Positions 37,548 through 47,633 are shown, counted from the stretch's first letter. The stretch: DNA of 52,491 nt from Flammeovirga sp. EKP202 (GCF_014534745.1 NZ_JACVVP010000054.1:1-52491), one strand, 5' to 3'. Notes: generated from the letters alone by a model not told the origin. Made by a program: numbers and translations.

Positions 37548-37592
37548 AATTTAGGTATAAATATAGCTTATATTTTAATTTGTCTTAATACT

Positions 37593-38025
37593 TAAGTCAA
37601 AAATATATCATAGTTAATTCTAATTTATTTTTTGTGAGTACAACGCTAAAAAACGTATGAATAGTGGTTCTATTGAAAGTTTTTTGAAGGAAGTAATCGC
37701 AAAACAATAAATAGAATTAGTATTAAATAATTTTGTCTTGGTACTTATACTCATGAATTAATTATTCTATCTCTTTATTTATTAACTTTTACCTATATCT
37801 AAAACATAAAACTTATAAAGTACAAATGACACTTATTTATTTATCGCTGTTTACCAGTATTTTACAACACAATTAAATAAATTAACCTCAGAAAATTTGT
37901 ATAATTTTTTTACTCACCTTTAATTTACAAGTGTTATACATTTTAATACAGTCATAACAAATTAAATGTGACTGATGTGGCGAAGCCATGTTTTTTCAAC
38001 AAAATTATTATTGCACCTTTAAATA
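37593..38025. other. Intergenic region between the IS element and the biosynthetic operon
   Basis: About 430 AT-rich bases with no convincing gene. A short frame (37624-37710, ending NSGSIESFLKEVIAKQ) is open but too small to call. A TAATTTTG at 37728-37735 fits the -7 consensus without a good -33. It probably holds the leader of the biosynthetic operon on which the UpxY protein would act. Confidence 0.4.
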
Positions 38026-38547
38026 ATGCTAGAAGCCTTAATCACTTCAAAAACTAGATTAAAACTATTGCTGAAATTTTTTCTAAACCCTAACAATTCT
38101 GCTTACCTAAGAGGTCTAGCAATTGAACTTTCAGAATCTACAAATTCTATAAGGGTAGAGCTTAATCGTTTAGAGAAAGCTAATATGTTAGCTTCAAATT
38201 TCAAGGGAAATAAAAAATTTTTTAGGGTTAATACTTCTCACCCTTTATTTAATGACTTACAAGCTATAGTTCATAAATATGTAGGATTAGATATAATTAT
38301 TGATAAAGTACTCAATGAGCTAGGAAACCTTGAAGAAGTTCATCTTGTTGGAAATTTAGCAGAAGGAAAAAATAGTAAAAGCATTGACTTAGTAGTCAAA
38401 GGTAACATTAATGAAGAATACCTTAAAAAAGCAATACAAAAAGTAGAGGGAACATTAGAAAGAAAAATTAATTATACTATAAGTCCTGAATATAGTAGTT
38501 CCATCAGCAAACCATCTCTAATCATATACTCTCAAAAAATAAAATGA
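38026..38547 (+). CDS. Winged-helix regulator with nucleotidyltransferase-like C-terminal domain
   Basis: A 173-residue protein. Residues 1-75 form a winged helix (SKTRLKLLLKFFLNPNNSAYLRGLAIEL with recognition region STNSIRVELNRLEKANML and wing FKGNKKFFRVN). Residues about 95-170 resemble a minimal nucleotidyltransferase (VHLVGNLAEGKNSKSIDLVVKG). The usual GSxxxG...DxD is degenerate, with only one acidic residue left of the pair. It overlaps rfbD by ATGA, so it is the first gene of the biosynthetic operon and a likely local regulator. Activity of the second domain is doubtful. Confidence 0.75.
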   Translation: MLEALITSKTRLKLLLKFFLNPNNSAYLRGLAIELSESTNSIRVELNRLEKANMLASNFKGNKKFFRVNTSHPLFNDLQAIVHKYVGLDIIIDKVLNELGNLEEVHLVGNLAEGKNSKSIDLVVKGNINEEYLKKAIQKVEGTLERKINYTISPEYSSSISKPSLIIYSQKIK

Positions 38548-39398
38548 ATATTCTAGTTACAGGTAAAAACGGCCAACTTGGTTCCGAAATCCAAGAACTG
38601 AGTTATAATTTACAGCAATTTACCTTTTTCTTTACTGATATTGGCGAGCTTGATATAACAAACAAATCTAGTGTTTTATCATACTTTAAAGAGAATAACA
38701 TCAAATTGGTCATTAACTGTGCTGCATACACTGCAGTAGATAATGCTGAAGATGAACTTGATATAGCAGACAAAGTCAATAATCATGCTGTAAACAACCT
38801 TGTCAGAGCGGCTGAAATTAATGATGCTTACATTATACATATTTCAACTGACTATGTTTTTGATGGAACCAACCATTCCCCATATATAGAGTCTGAAATA
38901 ACCTCTCCTATTGGAGTATATGGTCAGACTAAATTAGATGGAGAAAAACATGTAATTAATTCATCTACAAGAGGTGTTGTAATTCGAACATCATGGGTTT
39001 ATTCAAAATTTGGTAACAATTTTGTTAAAACTATGATGCGTCTAGGAAAAGATCGTGATGAACTAGGAGTTATAGCTGATCAGGTTGGAACACCTACTCA
39101 TGCTAAAGATTTAGCTGAGGTGTGTTTAACTCTACTTTCTAACCAACAGCTTTGGAGTGAATCTAATGAAATATACCATTTTTCAAATGATGGTGTATGT
39201 AGTTGGTATGATTTTGCCTTTGAGATTATGAGACAGAATAATATCTCATGCACAATAAACCCCATTGGAACTGAAGATTACCCAACAAAGGCAAAAAGAC
39301 CTTCATATTCAGTTCTCAATAAGAATAAAATTAAAAAACAGTTCAACATTAAAGGAAAACATTGGACTGTTGCTTTAGAAGAAATGTTATCGAAATAA
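38544..39398 (+). CDS. rfbD: dTDP-4-dehydrorhamnose reductase
   Basis: Last enzyme of dTDP-L-rhamnose synthesis, 284 residues. It has the NAD(P) loop VTGKNGQLGSEI, NCAAYTAVDNAED (about 55), STDYVFDG (about 105) and the catalytic YGQTKLDGE (about 129). RTSWVYSKFGNNFVKTMMRL and VADQVGTPT-like IADQVGTPTHAKDLA follow. It overlaps the upstream regulator gene by 4 bases; rfbB begins just downstream. The order D-B-A-C is unusual. Confidence 0.95.
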   Translation: MNILVTGKNGQLGSEIQELSYNLQQFTFFFTDIGELDITNKSSVLSYFKENNIKLVINCAAYTAVDNAEDELDIADKVNNHAVNNLVRAAEINDAYIIHISTDYVFDGTNHSPYIESEITSPIGVYGQTKLDGEKHVINSSTRGVVIRTSWVYSKFGNNFVKTMMRLGKDRDELGVIADQVGTPTHAKDLAEVCLTLLSNQQLWSESNEIYHFSNDGVCSWYDFAFEIMRQNNISCTINPIGTEDYPTKAKRPSYSVLNKNKIKKQFNIKGKHWTVALEEMLSK

Positions 39399-39400
39399 AA

Positions 39401-40450
39401 ATGAAAAAAATATTAATTACAGGAGGCGCTGGCTTTATTGGTTCACATGTAGTACGTCTAATGGTAAATAAATATCCAGAATATCAGATCTTCAATCTTG
39501 ACAAATTGACTTATGCTGGTAATTTAGAAAACTTAAAAGACATTGAAGATAAAGACAACTATACTTTTCTAAAAGGTGACATTTGTGACGAAGATTACAT
39601 AAACAAAATTTTCGAACAACACAAATTTGAAGGTGTAATTCACCTTGCAGCAGAATCACATGTAGACCGATCAATTACCGATCCTCTAGCATTTGCTAAA
39701 ACAAATATTCTAGGTACAATGGTTCTACTTAATGCCTTTAAAACTACTTGGGAAAACAATTGGGATGGCAAACGTTTTTACCATGTCAGCACAGATGAAG
39801 TATATGGAACTTTAGGTGAAACTGGTCTATTTGAAGAAACTACACCTTATGACCCAAATTCACCATACTCTGCTTCTAAAGCTAGTTCAGATCATTTTGT
39901 AAGAGCATATGGGGAAACATATAAGATGCCTTATGTGATCACTAATTGTTCTAATAATTACGGTCAAAATCAATTCCCAGAGAAATTGATTCCACTATTT
40001 ATCAATAATATCTTAACAAATCAGCCTTTACCAGTGTATGGGGATGGAAATTATACAAGAGATTGGTTATATGTTGTAGATCATGCAAGAGCAATAGATC
40101 TTGTATTTCATGAAGGTGTCAATCATGAAACATACAATATTGGAGGCTTCAATGAATGGAAAAATATCGATTTAGTAAAGGTTCTGTGTGAACAGATGGA
40201 TGAGAAGTTAGGTAAAGAAAAAGGCACATCTGCTCAACTTATTACCTATGTGAAAGACCGACCAGGACATGATCTTAGGTACGCTATAGATGCCTCAAAA
40301 ATTAATAAAGAACTTGGATGGGAACCGTCTGTAAATTTCGAACAAGGACTAAGTATTACCATTGATTGGTATCTTAACAATAAAGTTTGGTTAGAGAGTG
40401 TTACCTCTGGAAACTACCAGAATTATTATAAACTTCAGTATCAAAAATAA
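39401..40450 (+). CDS. rfbB: dTDP-glucose 4,6-dehydratase
   Basis: A 349-residue SDR enzyme, second step from glucose-1-phosphate to dTDP-rhamnose. It has [15 protein letters not shown] at the N-terminus, [12 protein letters not shown] (about 82), [10 protein letters not shown] (about 133) and the [10 protein letters not shown] catalytic Tyr/Lys (about 159). [20 protein letters not shown] and [16 protein letters not shown] are family signatures. The ATG at 39401 is chosen because the upstream in-frame start (39362) adds 13 unrelated residues inside rfbD. Confidence 0.96.
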   Translation: MKKILITGGAGFIGSHVVRLMVNKYPEYQIFNLDKLTYAGNLENLKDIEDKDNYTFLKGDICDEDYINKIFEQHKFEGVIHLAAESHVDRSITDPLAFAKTNILGTMVLLNAFKTTWENNWDGKRFYHVSTDEVYGTLGETGLFEETTPYDPNSPYSASKASSDHFVRAYGETYKMPYVITNCSNNYGQNQFPEKLIPLFINNILTNQPLPVYGDGNYTRDWLYVVDHARAIDLVFHEGVNHETYNIGGFNEWKNIDLVKVLCEQMDEKLGKEKGTSAQLITYVKDRPGHDLRYAIDASKINKELGWEPSVNFEQGLSITIDWYLNNKVWLESVTSGNYQNYYKLQYQK

Positions 40451-40461
40451 AGATTGGTAAA

Positions 40462-41361
40462 ATGAAAGGAATTGTTTTAGCAGGTGGGTCAGGTACTAGA
40501 TTATACCCAATAACAAAAGGTGTTTCAAAACAATTAATGCCTATTTATGACAAGCCTATGATATATTATCCAGTTTCAGTATTAATGCTAGCTGGTATTA
40601 AAGAGATCTTGATTATTTCTACACCACACGATTTGCCAAATTTCCAAAAACTATTAAGTACAGGAGAAGAGATTGGAGTCAAATTTACATATATAGAACA
40701 ACCTTCTCCTGATGGACTAGCTCAAGCATTCATACTAGGAAAAGAGTTTATCGGAGATGATGACGTTTGTTTAGTTTTAGGTGATAACATTTTTTATGGT
40801 CATGGAATGACTGAATTATTGCATAAAGCCAAAAATAATGTAGTTATCAATAAAAAATCAACTGTTTTTGGATATTATGTCAATGACCCTGAACGCTATG
40901 GTGTTGCTGAGTTTGATGAAAAAGGTGAAGTTATTAGCATAGAAGAAAAACCAACAAATCCTAAATCAAATTATGCAGTTGTTGGATTATATTTCTATAC
41001 CAATGAAGTTGTAAATATATCTCAAAATATTAAACCATCTGAAAGAGGCGAATTAGAAATTACTTCTGTAAATGAAGAATTTCTAAATAAAAAGCAATTA
41101 AAGGTTGAATTAATGGGACGTGGCTATGCTTGGTTAGATACCGGTACTCATGATTCATTGATTGAGGCTAGTAGTTTTATTCAAACCATTGAAAAAAGAC
41201 AAGGTCTTAAAGTAGCTTGCCTTGAAGAAATTGCTTTTGATCAAGGATTTATAAATGCAGACCAAGTTATAGAGCTTGCTAAACCTCTTGCAAAGACAGG
41301 CTACGGTCAATATCTGATTAATAAGGTAAACAATAAACAACTTATTACTTCCAATCAATGA
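40462..41361 (+). CDS. rfbA: Glucose-1-phosphate thymidylyltransferase
   Basis: A 299-residue first enzyme of dTDP-sugar synthesis. It has the nucleotide loop [44 protein letters not shown] (about 79), LGDNIFYGH (about 108) and the [10 protein letters not shown] region. [17 protein letters not shown] (about 221) completes the signature. It overlaps rfbC by ATGA. Confidence 0.96.
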   Translation: MKGIVLAGGSGTRLYPITKGVSKQLMPIYDKPMIYYPVSVLMLAGIKEILIISTPHDLPNFQKLLSTGEEIGVKFTYIEQPSPDGLAQAFILGKEFIGDDDVCLVLGDNIFYGHGMTELLHKAKNNVVINKKSTVFGYYVNDPERYGVAEFDEKGEVISIEEKPTNPKSNYAVVGLYFYTNEVVNISQNIKPSERGELEITSVNEEFLNKKQLKVELMGRGYAWLDTGTHDSLIEASSFIQTIEKRQGLKVACLEEIAFDQGFINADQVIELAKPLAKTGYGQYLINKVNNKQLITSNQ

Positions 41362-41903
41362 AAATCACAGAAACAAAAATAAAAGATTTAGTCATCATCG
41401 AACCTAAAGTTTTTGAAGATGACAGAGGTTATTTTATGGAGTCTTTTAAACAAGGTTGGTTTGAAGAGAACTTCCCTCATATTAAATTTATTCAAGAAAA
41501 CGAATCTAAATCAAACTATGGTGTTTTACGAGGCTTACATTTTCAAAAACCTCCATTTGAGCAAACAAAGTTGGTAAGAGTAATACAAGGAGAAGTTCTT
41601 GATGTTGCAGTTGACTTAAGAAAAAACTCTCCTACCTATGGTCAACATGAATCAATCATACTAAGTAGTGATAATAAAAAACAATTTTTAGTCCCGAGAG
41701 GATTTGCTCATGGATTTATCGTTTTAAGTGAATCTGCCATATTCTCTTATAAGGTAGATAATCCTTATGCTCCAGATCATGATTCAGGGATATTATGGAA
41801 TGATTCTAATCTTAATATTGATTGGTTATTACAACAGGATGACATCAAACTTTCTAAAAAAGACATGTTATTAAACAATTTTTATAACAGTAATGAAGAA
41901 TAA
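41358..41903 (+). CDS. rfbC: dTDP-4-dehydrorhamnose 3,5-epimerase
   Basis: A 181-residue cupin epimerase. It has [15 protein letters not shown], the catalytic His in [19 protein letters not shown] (about 55-75), [12 protein letters not shown], and [16 protein letters not shown] (about 112-127). It overlaps both neighbours (rfbA by 4 bases, the sulfotransferase by 11). Confidence 0.96.
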   Translation: MKITETKIKDLVIIEPKVFEDDRGYFMESFKQGWFEENFPHIKFIQENESKSNYGVLRGLHFQKPPFEQTKLVRVIQGEVLDVAVDLRKNSPTYGQHESIILSSDNKKQFLVPRGFAHGFIVLSESAIFSYKVDNPYAPDHDSGILWNDSNLNIDWLLQQDDIKLSKKDMLLNNFYNSNEE

Positions 41904-42882
41904 AGAAGTCCAACATGTCTTTGTAATATCACAACCCAGAGCAGGATCTACTTTTTTGCAAAGGATATTATCAAATCATTCAAAAATCCATACTGTTGGA
42001 GAACCTTGGTTTTTATTACCAATTATTTATAACGACTTTGATTTACAAGTACACAATCGAAAATTCTATAATGCTACTTGGGCTAATCTTGCTATTAACT
42101 CATTTTTAGAAGAACATAAAGATATACAATGTATACTGAAACAGCATTATTTAGGATTATATAAAAAAATAACTACTGATTTAGCTTTAAAAAACGATAA
42201 ATTCATTTTTATAGATAAAACTCCTCGTTATTACTATATCATTGATTCATTAGTAAAAGAATTTCCAAAGTCAAAATTTATTATACTAACAAGAAACCCC
42301 TTAGATGTATTTTACTCAATATTAAAAACATGGGTAAAAGGAAATTATTTTTTACTATCAAGATATCAAGATGATTTATTCAAAGCTCTAACCTATTTAA
42401 AAAAAATAAAGAGTGCTGAGAATATATTAAGAGTATCTTACGAAGATCTCTTACAAGAAACAAATACTGAAGTTAATCGCATTTGTAATTTCTTAGGCAT
42501 TTCATTTGAAAAAGAAATTCTTGATATTTCTCAAGATAAAAAATGGAGATTGGGAGATCCGAACATGAATAAGAAGAAGGTAATTGACAACAGTAATACA
42601 AAAAAATGGAAAAATTCTTTATCACCTCAAGAATGGAGGTTACTGAATGCTTATATTCATAGTCTAGATCAGGAAGCATTCATAAAATTAGGATATGATT
42701 TAGATAAAACTATTGATGATGTTGCTAAAATTAAACCTTCAAAACTTAAACTTTTTTTTACATTCAGCCTTTCTTTTTACTTTAACAAATTTTCAAGAAA
42801 AGTATTAACTCTTATTTATTATCGCAGAAAAAAAGTAAGACAGTTAAAAAAAATAATAAATGGACTTCAACAAAAATCTTAA
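41893..42882 (+). CDS. Sulfotransferase family protein (first of three)
   Basis: A 329-residue PAPS-dependent sulfotransferase-like protein. The 5'-phosphosulfate loop is ISQPRAGSTFLQRILSNHS (about 12-30), followed by TVGEPWFLLP. The 3'-phosphate site is KFIILTRNPLDVFYSILKTW (about 130-150). The EPW after the loop resembles bacterial polysaccharide sulfotransferases. The C-terminal ~60 residues are basic and hydrophobic. From context it probably sulfates the locus glycan. It overlaps rfbC and wzx. Confidence 0.88.
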   Translation: MKNKEVQHVFVISQPRAGSTFLQRILSNHSKIHTVGEPWFLLPIIYNDFDLQVHNRKFYNATWANLAINSFLEEHKDIQCILKQHYLGLYKKITTDLALKNDKFIFIDKTPRYYYIIDSLVKEFPKSKFIILTRNPLDVFYSILKTWVKGNYFLLSRYQDDLFKALTYLKKIKSAENILRVSYEDLLQETNTEVNRICNFLGISFEKEILDISQDKKWRLGDPNMNKKKVIDNSNTKKWKNSLSPQEWRLLNAYIHSLDQEAFIKLGYDLDKTIDDVAKIKPSKLKLFFTFSLSFYFNKFSRKVLTLIYYRRKKVRQLKKIINGLQQKS

Positions 42883-44161
42883 TACACAAACATACATTTC
42901 TTTAGTTTTTAAGATAATTAGCTTAGGAATACCAGTCATTTCAATCCCCATAACCTTGAATATACTGAACAAATATGATTATGGTATTTGGGTTACTATA
43001 ACTTCATTCCTACAATGGTTTAATATGTTAGACTTTGGAATAGGTTTAGGATTAAGAAATAAATTAACCGAATTAATATCAAAGAAAAAGTTTGATGAGG
43101 GGAAAAAGCTGATCGGAGCCACATATCTCACATCATTTCTAATCTTTAGTATACTATTTATTATACTTTACACAACGGTTTTTTACGTTGACACTCAGAA
43201 ATTATTCAATATATCTAAATATAATCTAGAGGAGTTAAATTATATAATTTCAATTACATTAATGAGCTTTTGTCTCAACTTTACCTTTAAATTAATCAAT
43301 AATTTATATTATGCAACACAAAAACCTTCTATAAATATAATTATAAATACTGTTACTCAGGTTACGACATTGGCTTTCCTTTTATTGATTAGTAAACAAA
43401 AAGATGATTATGTAAATCTTAAAAATGTAACTTACATATTTGCCATTACTCCAATTGTTATTCTCTTTGCATTTAACATTTTATTTTTCTATCAAAATAA
43501 AATGTTAAGATTTTCTTTCACTCAAATTAAAATAAAGTATGCCAAATCGTCTTTGTCATTAGGTGTTAACTTCTTAGTAATACAGTTATCAGTAGTATTT
43601 TTATCAAGTTTAATACCTGTCATGATTTCAAAATATATAGGATTTGAAACAACAACTGAATATAATATTATAACAAAATATCTAAATGCCATACAAAGTT
43701 TAGTTTTCATTGTGATTAATCCATATTGGTCTGCTGTCACTCATAAATATAAGTTAAATGAATTATCATGGATCAAGAAATCTTATTTTAAAGTTTATAA
43801 ATTTTCAATTTTAGGGTGTTTACTGATTAGCATGACTTCTTTTCTATTTCCATTTATTATTCCTTTATTCATTAACATAGAGATTACTACATCTACATTG
43901 ATTTGGGTTACAATTTATATTTCAGTATTTACATTTACTCAACCATCAATGACGTTTATAAATGGAATAGGACGTATTAAAAATCAAGTGATATTATCAT
44001 TTTTAATTATTCTACTAACTTTCCCTTGTTCTATTTTATTAATCAAAACTAATATTTTTGGAATTGGAGCAATATTGATATGCCCCATTCTATTTAGAAT
44101 CATAAAGTCATTTTTTGCACACAAAGAATTAAAATTAGTATACAATGGAATCAATTCATAA
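42860..44161 (+). CDS. wzx: Wzx-type polysaccharide flippase
   Basis: A 433-residue membrane protein of the MOP superfamily with about twelve helices. The N-terminus ISLVFKIISLGIPVISIPITLNILNKYDYGIWVTITSF is typical of polysaccharide biosynthesis flippases. MLDFGIGLGLRNKLTE and later repeats of the plan follow. It would flip lipid-linked repeat units to the periplasm. It overlaps the sulfotransferase by 23 bases and wzy by 17. The name is given by role in the locus, not by close sequence identity. Confidence 0.82.
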   Translation: MDFNKNLNTQTYISLVFKIISLGIPVISIPITLNILNKYDYGIWVTITSFLQWFNMLDFGIGLGLRNKLTELISKKKFDEGKKLIGATYLTSFLIFSILFIILYTTVFYVDTQKLFNISKYNLEELNYIISITLMSFCLNFTFKLINNLYYATQKPSINIIINTVTQVTTLAFLLLISKQKDDYVNLKNVTYIFAITPIVILFAFNILFFYQNKMLRFSFTQIKIKYAKSSLSLGVNFLVIQLSVVFLSSLIPVMISKYIGFETTTEYNIITKYLNAIQSLVFIVINPYWSAVTHKYKLNELSWIKKSYFKVYKFSILGCLLISMTSFLFPFIIPLFINIEITTSTLIWVTIYISVFTFTQPSMTFINGIGRIKNQVILSFLIILLTFPCSILLIKTNIFGIGAILICPILFRIIKSFFAHKELKLVYNGINS

Positions 44162-45380
44162 AATTGATAGTTTTTCAAAATTCATTTTCTTTATTCTACT
44201 AATTTTCACTGGTAATGCATCTACATTTACAAATTCATATTACACATGGGCACCTCCATTCGGAATATGTTTTTTGTTAATAATTTTTATTATCTTCGCG
44301 AGGTACAAAGGAATTTTCCCTGGAAAGAAAGCAAAAAATATTTTTATATTTTTTGCTTTCTTCTTCACCCTTCAAACAGTAAAATTTTCTGCATTTCACC
44401 CTAGGTATATTGCTATTTGGATAATAACTATAGGTATAGCTTACACTTTGGTAAATGTATTTCGCTATGATTTATTTAAAGTATATGAAAGAACTATCGT
44501 AACACTCTGTTGTGTTTGTTTGCCGTTTTACCTAATTCAACTAGTAGCATATGAATATCTAGTCATTATTTTAAAAAGCTTTTCATTATTAGAACCCGCT
44601 TTTAGAAATGGCCTTGGAAATATTATAATTTTCAATGTTAACATAGGTAAAGATGGATTATCCATTTTTCGGAACTCAGGCTTTGCTTGGGAACCAGGAG
44701 TATTTGCATCATTAATATCTATAGGAATTTATATCAATCAAGTAGTTTATAATAATAGAATAAAAAGTTTTAAAAATTTAGTTTTATTACTTACTCTTAT
44801 TACTACAATTTCTTCAACAGGTTATGGAATTGCATTAGTGATTTATGGTGCAAAACTATTACGAAGTAATCGAAAAATTGTACTTCTATCTTTACCATTC
44901 TTTATTTTAATTGTAATTGGTGTTATTTCCCTTCCAATAATGCAAGAGAAGTTCCAAGAATTAATGGAGTTTGATATTGAAACTTCAGCCTACAATTCTG
45001 TTAAATATGGCTACGTTTATAGCCCTCAAAGGTTTGAATCCTTTATGATCGATTGGAAAGACTTCACTAATAACCCAATTCTTGGTTATGGTGGTCATAT
45101 AAATGCTAAATGGATTAATCAGATTGGAGCTACTTTATATTCAATATCTGGAATAGGAAAAATTTTGGCAAAATATGGAATTATTGGGTTTATATTTTTT
45201 TACTCATTGTTAATAAAATCATCCATTGAATTTTCAAAACATTTCAAATATCAAAATAAATACTTATTTTTCATTGTAATAGCTTTAATATCAATAAGTT
45301 ACTCAATTATAGAAGGTCCATTATTGTTATCATTTATATTTTTTGCATTTTTAAAAGAACCTATACATGAAAAAGAATAG
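44145..45380 (+). CDS. wzy: Wzy-type polysaccharide polymerase
   Basis: A 411-residue protein with ten or more membrane helices. The outer-loop signature RNSGFAWEPGVFASLISIGI (about 173-192) and SSTGYGIALVIYG match O-antigen polymerase/ligase proteins. A later loop, NPILGYGGH (about 304), matches the second conserved site. It would join flipped repeat units. Assignment rests on topology, the loop motif and its place next to wzx. Confidence 0.82.
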   Translation: MESIHKIDSFSKFIFFILLIFTGNASTFTNSYYTWAPPFGICFLLIIFIIFARYKGIFPGKKAKNIFIFFAFFFTLQTVKFSAFHPRYIAIWIITIGIAYTLVNVFRYDLFKVYERTIVTLCCVCLPFYLIQLVAYEYLVIILKSFSLLEPAFRNGLGNIIIFNVNIGKDGLSIFRNSGFAWEPGVFASLISIGIYINQVVYNNRIKSFKNLVLLLTLITTISSTGYGIALVIYGAKLLRSNRKIVLLSLPFFILIVIGVISLPIMQEKFQELMEFDIETSAYNSVKYGYVYSPQRFESFMIDWKDFTNNPILGYGGHINAKWINQIGATLYSISGIGKILAKYGIIGFIFFYSLLIKSSIEFSKHFKYQNKYLFFIVIALISISYSIIEGPLLLSFIFFAFLKEPIHEKE

Positions 45381-46548
45381 TCTTATTGTTGGTAGTCTCG
45401 GATTTCCTTTTGGTTCTGCTGATACATATAGAATTTTACAATTAAGCAGGGTATTTACTCAAAACAATGAGAGGTGTACAATCGTTAATCGTTTTCCTTT
45501 ACACTCTCGAGCAATTACTACTGAAGAAAATATAAAGGTAGCAGATGAGATTGAAAATAATATAAGTTATATACATACTTCTTTAGTCTCATTTCGTCAT
45601 GATAATTTTATCTTTAGAAATATTTTCAAACTTATAGGATATGTATTAGAAATTATATATCTGATATATAAAAGGTTTTTTAAAGGTACAAAAATTCTAA
45701 TAGTTTATTCTACCAAACTCCAAACCCTAAAATATTATGCTAGATTAGCTAAAATTCTTAATTACAAAATTGTATATGATTATATCGAATATGTTGATTC
45801 TTTAAAAAAAAGAGAAGAGAGAGATATCGATATTACTAATGGTTTTGATCATCAATTCTATAATTACATAGACTATTGTATCACAATAAGCCCTTACCTG
45901 AATACGCATATCAATAAAAAAGCACCACATATCCCAACTTTACAACTCCCTCCATCTGTCAGTTTTAATGAAATGGATAAGATAAAGTCGAAAGAAACAG
46001 AACCTTATATTTTATACTGTGGCGGTATAGCTTACATTCATGTAATAAAATTTATTCTTAAAGCTTACAAGTCATCTAAGGCTAAACAGAAGGATATCTC
46101 GTTAAAAATTATTACCCATGGCAAGAAAAATGAAATATTAAAATTAAAACAATTTATCAATAATGATTACTCTGATTATAAAATTGAAATTCTTAATAAT
46201 CTTTCGTACGAAGATTTAATATCAAGTTATAAATCAGCAAAAGCTTTGTTAATTCCTTTAAGCGATAACGTACAAGATATGGCTAGGTTTCCTTTTAAAA
46301 TTTGTGAATATACCGCCTCTAAGACACCTATTATAACTACAAATAATGGTATAATTAATCATTATTTCGAAAATAATAATTCAGCATTTATATCAGAAAC
46401 ATATACTGAACTTGACTTCTCAAAAAGTATCAATGAGGCAATTAATAATGATAACAGAAAAGTTGGCCTAAAAAGTTATGAAATAGGGTTTAAAAACTTT
46501 AATAGCGACAATTGTAATATTCAAATCACTAAGTATCTCGAACTATGA
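45367..46548 (+). CDS. Glycosyltransferase (GT4-like)
   Basis: A 393-residue two-Rossmann protein. Residues 1-190 form the acceptor half (MKKNSLIVGSLGFPFGSADTYRILQLSRVF). The donor half has ILYCGGIAYIHVIKFILKAY (about 217) and LLIPLSDNVQDMARFPFKICEYTASKTPIITTNNG (about 293-327), which carries the GT4-type acidic site. The sugar is unknown. It overlaps wzy by 14 bases and the next gene by ATGA. Confidence 0.82.
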   Translation: MKKNSLIVGSLGFPFGSADTYRILQLSRVFTQNNERCTIVNRFPLHSRAITTEENIKVADEIENNISYIHTSLVSFRHDNFIFRNIFKLIGYVLEIIYLIYKRFFKGTKILIVYSTKLQTLKYYARLAKILNYKIVYDYIEYVDSLKKREERDIDITNGFDHQFYNYIDYCITISPYLNTHINKKAPHIPTLQLPPSVSFNEMDKIKSKETEPYILYCGGIAYIHVIKFILKAYKSSKAKQKDISLKIITHGKKNEILKLKQFINNDYSDYKIEILNNLSYEDLISSYKSAKALLIPLSDNVQDMARFPFKICEYTASKTPIITTNNGIINHYFENNNSAFISETYTELDFSKSINEAINNDNRKVGLKSYEIGFKNFNSDNCNIQITKYLEL

Positions 46549-47633
46549 AAATCTGCCATATTATACCTATACTAACGGCTGGAGGAGCACAAACTTTTCT
46601 TTTAGATTTGATAAAAGAACAATCTAAAAAAAATCAAATAACTTTAGTAATCATTAATAAAATTGATTTAAGTAATGATTATAACCTCAAATTATACAAT
46701 AAGTATTTAGATTTAGGTATAGAAATTCAATGCTTAGGTAGAAAAAGAAAAAGTCTTAATGTTATAAAGGCTTATACCAAAGGTTTTATTTTCTTATTAA
46801 AAAATAAGTATGATTTTATAAATACACACTTGCCTTTTGCTCACTTTTTCACTTCTTTATTACTATTTACTTCTCAAAAAAAGAGAAAAAGTCATATAAT
46901 GACAATTCATAATGCACCAGAAAGAATCAATATATTAAGTAAAATATTAAATAAAAAAACACCAAAAATTTATTGTTCTAAAAGTTCTTATGAACTGAAT
47001 AAATACCCTGAATGTAAAAATGCTATTGTTAATAATGGTATTACTTTAGAACAAAGTAGTAGTTTAGCACTATCGAAAAGTGAGGTGTTTAAAATGTATG
47101 AGATACCTGAGAACTCTAAAATAATTTTATTGATCGGAGCACTTAGAAATCAAAAAAATTATCCTTTCTTAGTCGATCTTGTGAAAAGTTATTTTTCTAA
47201 AGAAAAATCCATTCATTTTTTAGTATGTGGCGGATATGAAGAAGGAGAAGATTATATAAACACAAACAAAATATCTAATTTACATTTTATTGGAAAAACA
47301 GAATATATCAATGAACTTCTTTCCTACTCAGAAATTTATTTAAGTGTATCAAAATTTGAAGGATTGCCTATATCTTTATTAGAGGCATTAAGATCAAATA
47401 TTAAGATAGTAGCATCTCCAATCATTCAACATAAAGATGTTATACAGGACATCCCTTATTGTTATATCCCTGAAAGGTTTGTACTAGATCAGTTTCATAA
47501 TAAAATTATGGAAAGTTTAAATACTACCCCCACAAAAGAGACCATTCAGAACTCAAGAAAGGCATTAATTGAAGAATATGATATCAGAAATTGCTCAAAA
47601 AAATATTTAGAATTCTATGAATCTTTAGTTTAA
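46545..47633 (+). CDS. Glycosyltransferase (GT4 family)
   Basis: A 362-residue GT-B enzyme. The N-terminus HIIPILTAGGAQTFLLDLIKEQS is typical of GT4. ILLIGALRNQKNYPFLVDLV (about 191) and SVSKFEGLPISLLEALRSNIKIVASPI (about 262) give the donor site, with the Glu of the EX7E motif. Donor and acceptor are unknown. It lies in the tight operon, with the next start 2 bases after its stop. Confidence 0.88.
   Translation: MKICHIIPILTAGGAQTFLLDLIKEQSKKNQITLVIINKIDLSNDYNLKLYNKYLDLGIEIQCLGRKRKSLNVIKAYTKGFIFLLKNKYDFINTHLPFAHFFTSLLLFTSQKKRKSHIMTIHNAPERINILSKILNKKTPKIYCSKSSYELNKYPECKNAIVNNGITLEQSSSLALSKSEVFKMYEIPENSKIILLIGALRNQKNYPFLVDLVKSYFSKEKSIHFLVCGGYEEGEDYINTNKISNLHFIGKTEYINELLSYSEIYLSVSKFEGLPISLLEALRSNIKIVASPIIQHKDVIQDIPYCYIPERFVLDQFHNKIMESLNTTPTKETIQNSRKALIEEYDIRNCSKKYLEFYESLV

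Larger units (their letters stand above)
36501..37592 (-). mobile_element. IS630-type insertion sequence, probably inactive
   Basis: A 1092-bp element flanked by TA (36499-36500 and 37593-37594), as expected for IS630/Tc1-mariner insertion. The ends form imperfect inverted repeats of about 28 bp: AGTACTGGAACATATTAAAG at 36501 inward, against AGTATTAAGACAAATTAAAA read inward on the minus strand from 37592. They share ACA(T/A)ATTAAA(G/A)TATAA. It carries a two-part transposase on the minus strand. The ends were assigned by eye. Confidence 0.75.

Noticed and set aside
37624-37710. Short frame ending NSGSIESFLKEVIAKQ next to the IS right end
   Set aside because: Only 28 codons with no recognised family. 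It could be a remnant of an interrupted gene, but nothing on the left side of the IS continues it.
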